Below are positions 1 through 12,341 of a DNA stretch of 48,376 nt, in pieces. Numbering within the stretch: the first letter of the stretch is position 1; the number at the start of each line of letters is the position of its first letter. The notes under the pieces are model-generated. The model worked only from the letters and a program-made list of their open reading frames with translations. It did no database searches and was not told where the DNA came from. The translations under genes were made by a program, and so were the position numbers. Source of the stretch: Lachnospiraceae bacterium (GTDB taxonomy: Bacteria > Bacillota > Clostridia > Lachnospirales > Lachnospiraceae); NCBI GenBank assembly GCA_014804365.1, contig JAAUZX010000028.1:1-48376 (forward strand), read 5' to 3'.

Positions 1-247
1 CCTTCGGTTTGCAGTTCTCTTCCAAAGTCCAGTGGCACGTCGTAGCGGCTGATGTGATCGTAATACCTCTTTCCTGCTCCTGCTCCATCCAGTCCATAGT
101 CGCAGTACCTTCATGAGTATCACCGATCTTGTAGTTTACGCCAGTATAATACAGGATACGCTCTGTCAATGTCGTCTTACCGGCATCGATATGCGCCATG
201 ATACCTATATTTCTGGTTCTCTCTAACGGATATTCTCTTCCAGCCAA
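1..247 (-). CDS. fusA: Elongation factor G, N-terminal part (cut by window edge)
   Basis: EF-G is the ribosomal translocase GTPase. Only about 82 N-terminal residues are in the window. They include the P-loop region AHIDAGKTT and the switch I motif [11 protein letters not shown], which identify a translational GTPase of the EF-G type. The start is a TTG codon at 247, preceded at 8 nt by GGAGG; no ATG in this frame gives the conserved [16 protein letters not shown] beginning. It lies 21 nt downstream of rpsG and is the third gene of the rpsL-rpsG-fusA (str) operon. The 3' end lies outside the window. Confidence 0.95.
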   Translation of the reverse strand, partial: MAGREYPLERTRNIGIMAHIDAGKTTLTERILYYTGVNYKIGDTHEGTATMDWMEQEQERGITITSAATTCHWTLEENCKPK

Positions 248-268
248 GGTTTTTTCCTCCTTATATTA

Positions 269-739
269 CTAAAAGCGGTAGTGAGCAAACGCCTTGTTTG
301 CTTCTGCCATTTTGTGCATATCTTCTTTTCTCTTAACTGCTGCACCTGTATTGTTTGCAGCATCTAAAATCTCGTTTGCAAGTCTGTCCTTCATGGTCTT
401 CTCGCCTCTCTTACGAGAAAACATTACCAACCAGCGAAGACCGAGAGCCTGACGTCTGTCCGGACGAACCTCGATCGGTACCTGATAGGTAGCACCACCG
501 ATACGTCTTGCCTTAACTTCGAGAACAGGCATGATATTATTCATAGCCTCCTCAAATACGTCAAGTGCCGGTTTGCCGGCTTTCTCTTCTACTCGCTCAA
601 ATGCTCCGTATACAATCTTCTGGGCTACACCCTTCTTACCGTCCAACATGATATTGTTGATCAGCTTGGTGACAACCTTATTATTGTATAAAGGATCTGC
701 TAATACATCTCTCTTTGCAATATGTCCTTTACGTGGCAC
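269..739 (-). CDS. rpsG: 30S ribosomal protein S7
   Basis: S7 is a primary binder of the 16S rRNA 3' domain in the small-subunit head. The product is 156 residues, the usual bacterial length, and begins with [15 protein letters not shown], typical of the family. The start is GTG at 739 with AAGGAGG eight nucleotides upstream. It is the second gene of the str operon. It is separated from rpsL by about 206 nt of untranslated, hairpin-containing sequence, and from fusA by only 21 nt. In Escherichia coli S7 controls its own operon at the S12-S7 intercistronic region; whether the long spacer here does this is inference. Confidence 0.98.
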   Translation of the reverse strand: MPRKGHIAKRDVLADPLYNNKVVTKLINNIMLDGKKGVAQKIVYGAFERVEEKAGKPALDVFEEAMNNIMPVLEVKARRIGGATYQVPIEVRPDRRQALGLRWLVMFSRKRGEKTMKDRLANEILDAANNTGAAVKRKEDMHKMAEANKAFAHYRF

Positions 740-945
740 GATTCTTCCCTCCTTAAAAATTATTTTAATTCATCGGTACTCACATGTGTCCTCTAATTCA
801 ATGTGTACGTGCGGTATTTCTATTCATATCGAGCAGGACAGCCCTACTCGCCTCAAAAGAATCCCAACACTAAATTAGTTCTGTTTGTGGTACTAAAGCC
901 TGCAGGCTATACGCCTTTCTCAAGCCGAAAATCTGTGAAGCAATT
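740..945 (-). other. Long rpsL-rpsG intercistronic region, possible S7 control element
   Basis: These 206 nt separate rpsL from rpsG and encode nothing convincing. On the transcribed strand there is a GAGTAGG/CCTGCTC stem and an AGCCTGCAGGCT palindrome. The spacer is far longer than others in this operon, such as the 21 nt before fusA. A cis-acting translation control site bound by S7, as known in enterobacteria, is possible. No specific match to the E. coli site was made. Confidence 0.35.
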
Positions 946-1365
946 TTACTTCGATGCCTTCGGTCTCTTAGCGCCGTACTTAGAACGAGCCTGCTTTCTG
1001 TTAGCGACTCCCGCGGTATCCAGCGTACCTCTGATGATATGGTATCTTGTACCGGGTAAGTCCTTTACTCTTCCGCCACGGATCAGGACAACGCTATGCT
1101 CCTGTAAGTTGTGACCTTCGCCCGGAATGTAGCTTGTTACCTCGATTCCGTTGGAAAGACGTACTCTGGCGATCTTTCTGAGTGCGGAGTTAGGCTTCTT
1201 AGGAGTTGCTGTCTTAACAGCGGTGCAGACACCTCTCTTCTGCGGTGAAGCCGTATCGATCGCTGTCTTGTGAAGGGAGTTGTAACCTTTCAACAATGCA
1301 GGTGCGGTTGACTTCTTTACAGATGTCTGACGTCCTTTTCTGACTAACTGGTTAAATGTTGGCAT
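946..1365 (-). CDS. rpsL: 30S ribosomal protein S12
   Basis: S12 lies at the decoding centre and controls accuracy. The 139-residue product begins [12 protein letters not shown]. It carries the conserved stretches [17 protein letters not shown] and [24 protein letters not shown], the segments where streptomycin-resistance changes fall in other bacteria. The start is ATG at 1365 with GGAGG eight bases upstream; an in-frame GTG nine bases earlier lies inside the ribosome binding site and is not the start. It is the first gene of the str operon, driven by the promoter at 1452-1480. No L7Ae-like gene lies between rpoC and rpsL, although many Firmicutes have one there. Confidence 0.98.
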   Translation of the reverse strand: MPTFNQLVRKGRQTSVKKSTAPALLKGYNSLHKTAIDTASPQKRGVCTAVKTATPKKPNSALRKIARVRLSNGIEVTSYIPGEGHNLQEHSVVLIRGGRVKDLPGTRYHIIRGTLDTAGVANRKQARSKYGAKRPKASK

Positions 1366-1420
1366 TCTTTTCACCTCCTACTTATAATTAATACATGCCT
1401 CTATGACATTCTGTGCAACG

Positions 1421-1475
1421 CAAAAAAATGCATTCACGTGCACACTAAAATAGTATACTTGCACGCGAATGCATT
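1421..1475 (-). terminator. rpoC terminator: 16-bp hairpin with T-run
   Basis: Arms at 1427-1442 and 1460-1475 pair over 16 bp with a single wobble, around a 17-nt loop. On the transcribed (minus) strand the second arm runs into seven consecutive T, the form of an intrinsic terminator for rpoBC, 50 nt after the rpoC stop. The same bases contain the promoter of the next operon. Confidence 0.8.
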
Positions 1476-1480
1476 GTCAA
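1452..1480 (-). promoter_or_regulatory. Sigma-A promoter of rpsL-rpsG-fusA
   Basis: On the minus strand there is TTGACA (1480-1475), a 17-bp spacer and TATACT (1457-1452). This is a full consensus -35 and a five-of-six -10. The predicted start of transcription is near 1445, giving a leader of about 80 nt before rpsL. The promoter lies inside the rpoC terminator hairpin. Confidence 0.85.
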
Positions 1481-1524
1481 CACATTTTTTTGCTTATAAA
1501 ACGGTTTTAAACGGCGGTATTGTC

Positions 1525-5280
<3,756 letters not shown>

Positions 5281-5335
5281 TTTATATCACCATGCTCCTT
5301 CCAGATTATATATTTGCGCGGCGTCCTATGACGTC

Positions 5336-8300
5336 TTAGAAAACCTCTTTCTCTTCTTCCGCGAAATCAGCGTCCAGATCCATATCGTCCTCTGCGAATG
5401 CGTCCTCATCCTCATCGCTGCTTATCAGCTCTCCGCTGTCCTCGTCGAACTCCTGTTTCTGGTATCCCATAGAGCCGAATGAATCTTTCTCATAATCATA
5501 ATTTCTGGAATCACCCTCGATCTCATAGCGGTAATCGTTCTCACCGTAATCGATCGTCTCCATGATCTCTACTTCCGTCTGATCATCACGGAGCACTCTT
5601 ACATCCAGACCAAGAGACTGTAACTCTTTTAACAGTACCTTGAAGGACTCCGGAATACCCGGTTCAGGAATGTTATCACCCTTGATGATCGCTTCATAAG
5701 TCTTGACACGTCCTACCACATCATCGGATTTCACCGTAAGGATCTCCTGCAGGGTATAGGCTGCGCCGTACGCTTCCAGCGCCCACACTTCCATCTCTCC
5801 GAAACGCTGTCCGCCGAACTGTGCCTTACCGCCCAGAGGCTGCTGCGTTACCAGCGAGTAAGGACCCGTGGAACGTGCATGGATCTTATCATCTACCAGG
5901 TGATGCAGTTTCAAGTAATGCATGTGTCCGATGGTAACCGGTGAATCGAAATATTCGCCTGTTCTGCCGTCCCTAAGCTGCACCTTACCGTCTCTGGAAA
6001 TCTCAACGCCCTTCCATACTTCGCGATGATCCCTATTCTCATAAAGATATTCCATGATCTCGTCTGACAGGTCATCTTTATGCTTCTTCTCAAATTCTTC
6101 CCATTCCATATTGACATAGTCGTTCGCAAGTTCCAGCGTATCACCGATATCGCCTTCCTTTGCACCGTCAAACACCGGCGTTGCCACATTAAATCCGAGC
6201 GCTTTCGCCGCCAGCGATAAGTGAATCTCCAATACCTGTCCGATATTCATACGGGAAGGCACGCCCAGAGGATTTAATACGATATCAAGCGGGCGTCCGT
6301 TGGGCAGATAGGGCATATCCTCCACCGGAAGTACACGGGAAACAACACCCTTATTACCGTGACGGCCTGCCATCTTGTCACCTACCGAAATCTTCCTCTT
6401 CTGCGCAATGTAGATGCGAACTGCCTGGTTTACACCTGGAGACAGCTCATCGCCGTTCTCTCTCGTAAATACCTTGGCATCTACGACAATACCATACTCG
6501 CCGTGAGGTACTTTCAGGGAAGTATCCCGCACCTCTCTGGCTTTCTCGCCGAAAATTGCACGAAGGAGTCTCTCCTCCGCCGTCAGCTCCGTCTCACCCT
6601 TAGGCGTAACTTTACCGACTAATATGTCACCGGCACGAACCTCTGCACCGATACGGATAATACCTCTGTCATCCAGATCTTTGAGGGCATCGTCACCCAC
6701 ACCCGGAACATCTCTCGTGATCTCTTCCGGTCCTAACTTGGTGTCACGCGCCTCGGCTTCATATTCCTCAATGTGCACGGAAGTATAGACATCTTCCTGT
6801 ACCAGCCTTTCACTTAAAAGAACCGCATCCTCGTAGTTGTAACCTTCCCATGTCATGAATCCGATCAGCGGATTCTTTCCAAGCGCCAACTCGCCGCCGT
6901 CTGTAGAAGGACCGTCAGCGATCACCTCTCCCTGCGCCACATGATTGCCCTTGAACACAATAGGCTTCTGGTTGTAGCAGTTAGACTGGTTACTTCTGGA
7001 GAATTTCGTCAAATGATATTCGTCCTTCTCACCATCATCATAAGTTATCTTGATGAGATCAGCGGATACATAATCAATCGTTCCCGCCTTCTTCGCAACC
7101 ACACAAACACCGGAGTCAACAGCCGCCTTCGGCTCCATACCGGTACCTACTGCCGGTGCCTCGGTGAAGAGCAGCGGCACTGCCTGCCTCTGCATGTTGG
7201 AACCCATCAGCGCACGGTTCGCATCATCGTTCTGCAAAAACGGGATAAGCGCCGTCGCCACGGAGAATACCATCTTCGGCGATACGTCCATATAATCGAA
7301 CATCGTCTTCGGGTATTCCTGTGTCTCGTCTTTATAACGGCCGGAAACATTATTCCTCGTAAAATAGCCGTTTTCGTCAAGCGGCGCAGATGCCTGTGCC
7401 ACATGATAATTATCTTCTTCGTCCGCAGTCATGTAGACAACCCTGTCGGTAACACGAGGGTTTTGCGGATCGGACTTGTCAATCTCACGGTAAGGTGCCT
7501 CCACGAATCCATATTCATTGATCCGTGCATAGGATGCCAATGAGTTGATCAGACCGATGTTCGGACCTTCCGGTGTCTCAATAGGGCACATTCTGCCGTA
7601 ATGTGTATAGTGTACGTCTCGAACCTCGAATCCGGCTCTGTCTCTGGACAGACCGCCGGGACCTAACGCGGACAGACGTCTCTTATGTGTCAGCTCACCC
7701 AGCGGGTTATTCTGATCCATAAACTGGGACAACTGCGAGGAACCGAAGAACTCCTTGACGGCAGCCTGTACCGGTTTAATGTTAATCAGTACCTGCGGGG
7801 AGATCTCCTCCGCATCATGTGTCGTCATTCTCTCGCGAACCACTCTCTCTAATCTGGACAGACCGATACGATACTGGTTCTGTAAAAGTTCTCCTACCGC
7901 ACGAATACGTCTGTTGCCCAGATGGTCAATATCATCATCGTTGCCGATGCCGTATTCCAAATGGATATTATAGTTAATGGAGGCAATAATGTCTTCTTTC
8001 GTAATATGTTTCGGAATCAGCTCATGTACATTCTTCTGAATCGCCTCTGCCAGCATCTCCGGATCTTCACTATACTCCTCCAGAATCTGCTGTAACACAG
8101 GATAGTATACCAGCTCCGTGATGCCCAGCTCTTTCGGATTACACTCCACAAAGTTCGTGATATCTACCATCATGTTGGACAGAACCTTAACGTTCTTCTC
8201 TTCCGTCTGGATCATAACCGCGGGAATTGCCGCATTCTGAATAGCATCGGCCAACTCGGCGCTGACCTTGTCGCCCGCCTTCGCAATCACTTCGCCGGTC

Positions 8301-9205
8301 AGAGTATCCACCACATCCTCTGCCAGTACATGATGTCTGATTCTGTTCCTGAACATTAACTTCTTATTAAATTTATACCTGCCGACTTTGGCAAGATCAT
8401 ATCTTCTGGGGTCAAAAAACATGGACGTGATCAGGCTCTCCGCACTCTCCACGCTTAAGGGCTCGCCGGGACGTATCTTCTTATATAATTCCAGAAGACC
8501 TTCCTGATAATTCTCCGCCGTATCCTTGGCAAAGCTTGCCTCGATCTTGGGCTCATCACCGAACAGTTCCCTGATCTCGTCGTTGGAACCAACGCCGAGC
8601 GCACGAATCAACACGGTGATCGGTACCTTCCTCGTTCTGTCAACGCGCACGTAAAACACATCATTAGAGTCTGTTTCATACTCTAACCATGCGCCGCGGT
8701 TGGGAATGACGGTTGCGGAAAAAAGTCTCTTACCGATCTTATCATGCCCGATTCCGTAATAGATGCCGGGAGAACGCACTAACTGGCTGACGATAACACG
8801 TTCCGCACCGTTGATGACGAAAGTGCCCGTAGCTGTCATGAGCGGCAGATCTCCCATGAAGATCTCGTGTTCCGTGATCTCATCCTTCTCCTTATTAATC
8901 AGACGGACTTTAACCTTAAGGGGTGCCGCGTAAGTAGCATCTCTTTCCTTACATTTCTCAATCGAATACTTAACATCGTCCTCGCATAACTCGAAGTCTA
9001 CAAACTCCAGACTCAAATGTCCGCTATAGTCTGAAATAGGAGAGATGTCATCGAAAACTTCCTTCAAGCCCTCATCCAGAAACCACTGATAGGAGTCCTT
9101 CTGGACTTCAATCAGATTTGGCATTTCCAGAACTTCCTTCTGTCGTGCATAGGTCATACGCGTATTTCTGCCGGCGGCAGTCTTACGGATCCTGTTCTTT
9201 TCCAT
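5336..9205 (-). CDS. rpoB: DNA-directed RNA polymerase subunit beta
   Basis: This is the second-largest RNA polymerase subunit and contains the rifampicin-binding region. The product is 1289 residues from ATG at 9205, preceded at nine bases by GGGGTG; a GTG four codons upstream overlaps that binding site and is disfavoured. Recognisable segments are [17 protein letters not shown] and [14 protein letters not shown] (rifampicin cluster), and [12 protein letters not shown] and [19 protein letters not shown] near the C-terminal end. As in rpoC, the last ~70 residues are a Tyr/Asp/Glu-rich extension (ending EEEKEVF) beyond the conserved core. The gene has its own promoter at 9298-9326. Confidence 0.98.
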   Translation of the reverse strand: MEKNRIRKTAAGRNTRMTYARQKEVLEMPNLIEVQKDSYQWFLDEGLKEVFDDISPISDYSGHLSLEFVDFELCEDDVKYSIEKCKERDATYAAPLKVKVRLINKEKDEITEHEIFMGDLPLMTATGTFVINGAERVIVSQLVRSPGIYYGIGHDKIGKRLFSATVIPNRGAWLEYETDSNDVFYVRVDRTRKVPITVLIRALGVGSNDEIRELFGDEPKIEASFAKDTAENYQEGLLELYKKIRPGEPLSVESAESLITSMFFDPRRYDLAKVGRYKFNKKLMFRNRIRHHVLAEDVVDTLTGEVIAKAGDKVSAELADAIQNAAIPAVMIQTEEKNVKVLSNMMVDITNFVECNPKELGITELVYYPVLQQILEEYSEDPEMLAEAIQKNVHELIPKHITKEDIIASINYNIHLEYGIGNDDDIDHLGNRRIRAVGELLQNQYRIGLSRLERVVRERMTTHDAEEISPQVLINIKPVQAAVKEFFGSSQLSQFMDQNNPLGELTHKRRLSALGPGGLSRDRAGFEVRDVHYTHYGRMCPIETPEGPNIGLINSLASYARINEYGFVEAPYREIDKSDPQNPRVTDRVVYMTADEEDNYHVAQASAPLDENGYFTRNNVSGRYKDETQEYPKTMFDYMDVSPKMVFSVATALIPFLQNDDANRALMGSNMQRQAVPLLFTEAPAVGTGMEPKAAVDSGVCVVAKKAGTIDYVSADLIKITYDDGEKDEYHLTKFSRSNQSNCYNQKPIVFKGNHVAQGEVIADGPSTDGGELALGKNPLIGFMTWEGYNYEDAVLLSERLVQEDVYTSVHIEEYEAEARDTKLGPEEITRDVPGVGDDALKDLDDRGIIRIGAEVRAGDILVGKVTPKGETELTAEERLLRAIFGEKAREVRDTSLKVPHGEYGIVVDAKVFTRENGDELSPGVNQAVRIYIAQKRKISVGDKMAGRHGNKGVVSRVLPVEDMPYLPNGRPLDIVLNPLGVPSRMNIGQVLEIHLSLAAKALGFNVATPVFDGAKEGDIGDTLELANDYVNMEWEEFEKKHKDDLSDEIMEYLYENRDHREVWKGVEISRDGKVQLRDGRTGEYFDSPVTIGHMHYLKLHHLVDDKIHARSTGPYSLVTQQPLGGKAQFGGQRFGEMEVWALEAYGAAYTLQEILTVKSDDVVGRVKTYEAIIKGDNIPEPGIPESFKVLLKELQSLGLDVRVLRDDQTEVEIMETIDYGENDYRYEIEGDSRNYDYEKDSFGSMGYQKQEFDEDSGELISSDEDEDAFAEDDMDLDADFAEEEKEVF

Positions 9206-9297
9206 CGACAATTTCACCCCGTTCTTTATGATTTATTGCTCATTGATTAGAAATTACAATACAAATAAGCATACCACACCACAATAGTGCATTATCC

Positions 9298-9326
9298 ATT
9301 TTACTACAAACCTTTTGGAGAGTCAA
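9298..9326 (-). promoter_or_regulatory. Sigma-A promoter of rpoB-rpoC
   Basis: On the minus strand there is TTGACT (9326-9321), a 17-bp spacer and TAAAAT (9303-9298). It lies about 90 nt upstream of the rpoB start, downstream of the rplL terminator, so rpoBC can be transcribed independently of rplJL. Confidence 0.8.
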
Positions 9327-9403
9327 TGATTATTTCTAGAATTTTACAAAAGAATTTCCCGATTTGTTTATGAGAGAAAAAAGCCTGCCGCAAACAAGCA
9401 TAA

Positions 9404-9449
9404 AACCGTTCATGCTGACGAAGCATAAGCCTGTCTGACATGAACGGTT
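9404..9449 (-). terminator. rplJ-rplL terminator hairpin
   Basis: Perfect 11-bp arms (9404-9414 and 9439-9449) enclose a 24-nt loop 27 nt beyond the rplL stop. On the transcribed strand the hairpin is followed by only a short T-run (TTTTA), so it may attenuate rather than fully stop transcription into rpoB. Confidence 0.6.
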
Positions 9450-9475
9450 CTTTTTACTTATGGTTGCTTCCCGAA

Positions 9476-9856
9476 TTATTTTAGGGTAACCTTAGCGCCT
9501 TCTGCCTCTAACTTAGCCTTGATGTCATCAGCCTCTTCCTTGGAAGCAGCCTCTTTCAATACCTTCGGAGCGGAATCAACTAAGTCTTTTGCTTCCTTCA
9601 GACCCAGACCTGTTGCTTCACGTACAACCTTGATAACCTTAACCTTGTTAGGACCAACCTCTGTCAGCTCAACATCGAACTCGGTCTTCTCTTCTGCTGC
9701 CGCTGCACCAGCGTCACCGCCTGCTGCTGCAACAACAACGCCTGCTGCTGCAGATACGCCGAACTCTTCTTCACATGCTTTTACTAAATCATTTAATTCC
9801 AATACTGTCAACTCTTTGATCGCATCGATTAATTCCTGAGTAGATAATTTTGCCAT
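9476..9856 (-). CDS. rplL: 50S ribosomal protein L7/L12
   Basis: This is the stalk protein that recruits translational GTPases. The 126-residue product has the N-terminal dimerisation helix ([18 protein letters not shown]), an Ala/Gly-rich hinge ([18 protein letters not shown]) and the C-terminal domain with the [18 protein letters not shown] signature. It follows rplJ by 48 nt and shares the rplJ promoter and L10 leader. Confidence 0.98.
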   Translation of the reverse strand: MAKLSTQELIDAIKELTVLELNDLVKACEEEFGVSAAAGVVVAAAGGDAGAAAAEEKTEFDVELTEVGPNKVKVIKVVREATGLGLKEAKDLVDSAPKVLKEAASKEEADDIKAKLEAEGAKVTLK

Positions 9857-9904
9857 TACTGTTTACCTCCGTTATTTTGTTTACATGTTATATGATATTT
9901 CTCA

Positions 9905-10531
9905 CTATTCTGCTGCAGGTGCTTCTGCTGTCTCTTCAGCGGGTGCCTCTGCTGCGGGTGTTTCTGCTGCCGCTGTTTCCTCAGCCGCAGGCGCTTCTGC
10001 TGCCGGAGCTTCCTCTACGGGTGCCGCTTCTGCTGCACTCTCGGACGCGCCGCCTTTTTCCGCCAACTGATTCATGACGCGCGCAAAATTGGTGATCGGG
10101 GACTGGATGCTTCCAAGCAGCTTGGAAAGCAGCTCTTCTCTGGACGGAATCTTCGAGATATTCTCGATTCCCTTAGCATCATAAGCCACACCTTCCACAA
10201 CACCGCCCTTAACTTCAAGAGCGTTTGCCGTCTTAGCGAATTTGCATAACACTCTCGCAGGTGCCGTAGCATCCTCAGTGGAAATAGCAACTGCGCTGGG
10301 GCCTTCCAGATAGGGAGTAAGAGACTCAAAATCCGTACCCTTAAATGCAAAATTCATCATTGTGTTCTTGTAAACCTTGTAGGTGATTCCTGCTTCACGA
10401 AGCTGTTTACGAAGTTCCGTATCCTGTTCCACCGTAAGTCCGCGGTAATCAACCAGAACAACCGACTGCGCATCTTTCACGGAAGCCGCAATCTCTTCTA
10501 CGATAGGTTTTTTCAGTTCGACCTTTGCCAT
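9905..10531 (-). CDS. rplJ: 50S ribosomal protein L10 with Ala/Pro/Glu-rich C-terminal tail
   Basis: L10 anchors the L7/L12 dimers to the ribosome and, with L12, represses its own mRNA. The start is ATG at 10531 with AAGGAGG eight bases before it; the open frame extends upstream but that part is the leader RNA. The product is 208 residues against about 165-175 for most L10 proteins. The first ~160 residues are the normal fold (MAKVELKKPIVEEI, DYRGLTVEQDTELRK, IPSREELLSKLLGSIQSP). The last ~46 are low-complexity repeats such as EEAPAAEAPAAEE with no Lys or Arg, on the side of the protein that carries the L12-binding helix. Confidence 0.97.
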   Translation of the reverse strand: MAKVELKKPIVEEIAASVKDAQSVVLVDYRGLTVEQDTELRKQLREAGITYKVYKNTMMNFAFKGTDFESLTPYLEGPSAVAISTEDATAPARVLCKFAKTANALEVKGGVVEGVAYDAKGIENISKIPSREELLSKLLGSIQSPITNFARVMNQLAEKGGASESAAEAAPVEEAPAAEAPAAEETAAAETPAAEAPAEETAEAPAAE

Positions 10532-10554
10532 TACATTTACCTCCTTATAGATTT

Positions 10555-10699
10555 TACGCCGAAAGGAGTTCACCATATATAAACCCCTTTCCAAAGACAG
10601 GAAAGGGGTGACTTTACAAGCTAACTCTTCTCCTCGGTAGGCGGATTTGCTTACGCCGGCATTACGGCACCTACTGTCTTCGGCATGGTTATAACAACC
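10555..10699 (-). promoter_or_regulatory. Ribosomal protein L10 leader (autoregulatory RNA)
   Basis: The untranslated leader of rplJ contains, on the transcribed strand, CCGAAGACAGTAGGTG and later CCGCCTACCGAGGAG, the conserved paired elements of the L10 leader that binds the L10-L12 complex. Downstream is a 9-bp hairpin (10584-10592 with 10600-10608) followed by TTTATATAT, suitable as an attenuator. Excess L10-L12 is expected to reduce rplJL expression. The call rests on remembered motif similarity. Confidence 0.85.
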
Positions 10700-10705
10700 T
10701 TGACA

Positions 10706-10735
10706 ACTATAGCACACTGTGTTTATGGCTGTCAA
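10706..10735 (-). promoter_or_regulatory. Sigma-A promoter of rplJ-rplL
   Basis: On the minus strand there is TTGACA (10735-10730), an 18-bp spacer and TATAGT (10711-10706), with TGC directly before the -10 (extended -10). Transcription from about 10699 would start right at the L10 leader. The promoter begins 45 nt after the stop of the inserted gene upstream. Confidence 0.8.
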
Positions 10736-10780
10736 GTCCTAATTTTTACACGTTCTCCACGCTCAGATACAAGTTAATAT

Positions 10781-12100
10781 CTACAGAGCCGCGCTTGAGA
10801 TATTGTCCCGGCCAATACTATGCCCCATATCTATCATCAGCCCGAACTTCTGTGCCTGTGTAACTTCCAGCTCCATCACGCCATAGGCCGTCTTGATCTG
10901 CAGCACTGTGGAACCGTCCGGCTTCGTTATAAGCTTCGTTTCGATCTCGTCCTCTTCTTCCGAATCTTTATTCTCTCCGACTCCCGCAGGGATCGTCATC
11001 TTGCCGTCATAATCTGACAGCCGTGTCATTTGCTTCCTGTTTTCATGCATTACGCCTCGCTGGATCAGCTCCATCTCTTCTCTGGTATAGAAGTGCACCC
11101 CGAAGTCATTCATATATTTCGCATACTTGATCTTCTCCCGATCTATGTATGTAGAGCCATCCTTCTCATAGGTATAATCCGGCACTCCGTCCTTTGTTGT
11201 CTCGAAAAAGGATACGAATTCATCCTCGTTGATCTCACCCGCAAGGAAATCCTTCCAGAAATTCTCGTGGGCGGCAAACCGCAGATTGGCATCCTGGGGA
11301 AACCGCTCCAAAAAAGCCATGACCTTCTCGTACTGTCCTTTTTCCGTATATGAAAAGCTCCACAGATCCTTGTTGACCCATCTCGTGCCGTCAAAATATG
11401 CTTCCTTACAGGAGATACCGTCCTGCCCGTAACAGGTAATATACCAGTGCTTCTGCTCCGGATTATCGGTGGGGTAACTGCATTTCGTGATTTCATCGGT
11501 AAGAAGCGCCGCTGCCTCCTCCGTTCCGATTTCGTCCTTCTTGACCGTGTCTGTTCCAGCCACGCCTGCTGCCGGCTGCTGCGGCACTCCTGTCACATCG
11601 GGTGCAGTCTGTGTATCCGTCATTCCTGACACGTATGTCGCTTCTTCCGGATCATGCATGCCGCTTTCGGCTTCCCGGCGCAGCGCTTCCGCTTCCGCCT
11701 GCTTCCTGATCTCCTCAATCATCGCTTCCACTTCCTCGCGAAGCGCCTCCTCGGCAGCATCGAATTTCTCCAGAAGCTTTTCCCACTCTTTGATGGTATA
11801 CTCCTGCGCACCGATCTTAAATTTCGGCTGGATCGTACCTTTTTTGATATTCTGCGCCATCTCCTCCATCTTCTCTAAAATCTGTTCTCTGTAAGACTTT
11901 GACTCAGTGGCGTCATCCTGCTTCTTATCCTTCGCATCCTCCCCGGCCTTTACACTCTCATCCACTGTTTTCTGCCCCTCGCCGAGACGGTCAGCAAAGC
12001 TCGTCGTTTCCTCATTTTCCGCAGAATTTTTGCCATAGCTTCTGCCATATTCCGGATAATATCCCACTCTTGGGCCGTATTGATTCTGATTAATATTCAT
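10781..12100 (-). CDS. Unrecognised soluble protein inserted in the ribosomal block
   Basis: I do not recognise this family with certainty. The start is ATG at 12100 with GGAGG nine bases upstream; the Met three codons earlier abuts the binding site. The 439-residue product has no signal peptide or membrane segment. Residues 1-60 are polar and Tyr/Gly-rich (MNINQNQYGPRVGYYPEYG). Residues about 65-140 form a charged helical or coiled-coil stretch (KSYREQILEKMEEMAQNIKK). A Pro/Thr/Ala linker follows, then a folded-looking domain (HWYITCYGQDGISCKEA, FPQDANLRFAAHENFWKDF) and a C-terminal segment (STVLQIKTAYGVMELEV). It sits between capA and rplJ, genes with which it has no obvious functional link. 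Similar proteins may be multicopy in Lachnospiraceae, but that is memory, not checked. Confidence 0.75.
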   Translation of the reverse strand: MNINQNQYGPRVGYYPEYGRSYGKNSAENEETTSFADRLGEGQKTVDESVKAGEDAKDKKQDDATESKSYREQILEKMEEMAQNIKKGTIQPKFKIGAQEYTIKEWEKLLEKFDAAEEALREEVEAMIEEIRKQAEAEALRREAESGMHDPEEATYVSGMTDTQTAPDVTGVPQQPAAGVAGTDTVKKDEIGTEEAAALLTDEITKCSYPTDNPEQKHWYITCYGQDGISCKEAYFDGTRWVNKDLWSFSYTEKGQYEKVMAFLERFPQDANLRFAAHENFWKDFLAGEINEDEFVSFFETTKDGVPDYTYEKDGSTYIDREKIKYAKYMNDFGVHFYTREEMELIQRGVMHENRKQMTRLSDYDGKMTIPAGVGENKDSEEEDEIETKLITKPDGSTVLQIKTAYGVMELEVTQAQKFGLMIDMGHSIGRDNISSAAL

Positions 12101-12341
12101 ACAATCCATCCTCCATGTCTGAACCGCTGTTCACAACAGCACGCCGATTCCGGAACGCCCCGGACAGCCTTCGCGCGAATTGCAGCTTCTACTTATGCTC
12201 TTACCATAAATACGAATCACAAATCCGAAAAGTTTCACCCGGCTTTATTTTTTAATTTTTATAACCTTCCTGTCATGTCACGCCGACGACACAAATAATA
12301 TAGGAAGAATGCCGGCTTATTTTGTGATTTCCATCACACTT
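12101..12341. other. Intergenic region between the CapA-like gene and the unrecognised gene
   Basis: About 240 nt hold no convincing coding sequence. The half nearest the CapA-like gene is A/T-rich; the other half is G/C-rich with several short palindromes. A TAAA-N15-TCGGATTT string on the minus strand resembles the sigma-D promoters of this window but departs at two key positions. I see no good sigma-A promoter and no known riboswitch. Confidence 0.4.

Noticed and set aside
6941..7543. 200-codon open frame antisense to rpoB
   Set aside because: It is a shadow of the strongly conserved rpoB codon pattern, without a binding site.
9850..10077. Leu/Pro-rich or Ala/Ser-rich plus-strand frames opposite the L10 tail
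   Set aside because: They arise from the low-complexity repeat encoding the L10 tail on the other strand.
9904..10531. Long upstream extension of L10 to 10735
   Set aside because: The extra 68 codons coincide with the L10 leader RNA; AAGGAGG before ATG 10531 and the conserved MAKVELKK start fix the true start.
12230..12260. Possible sigma-D promoter for the unrecognised gene (TAAA-N15-TCGGATTT)
   Set aside because: The second element departs from the TCCGATAY form of the three clear sigma-D promoters at key positions, and the gene has no proven flagellar link.
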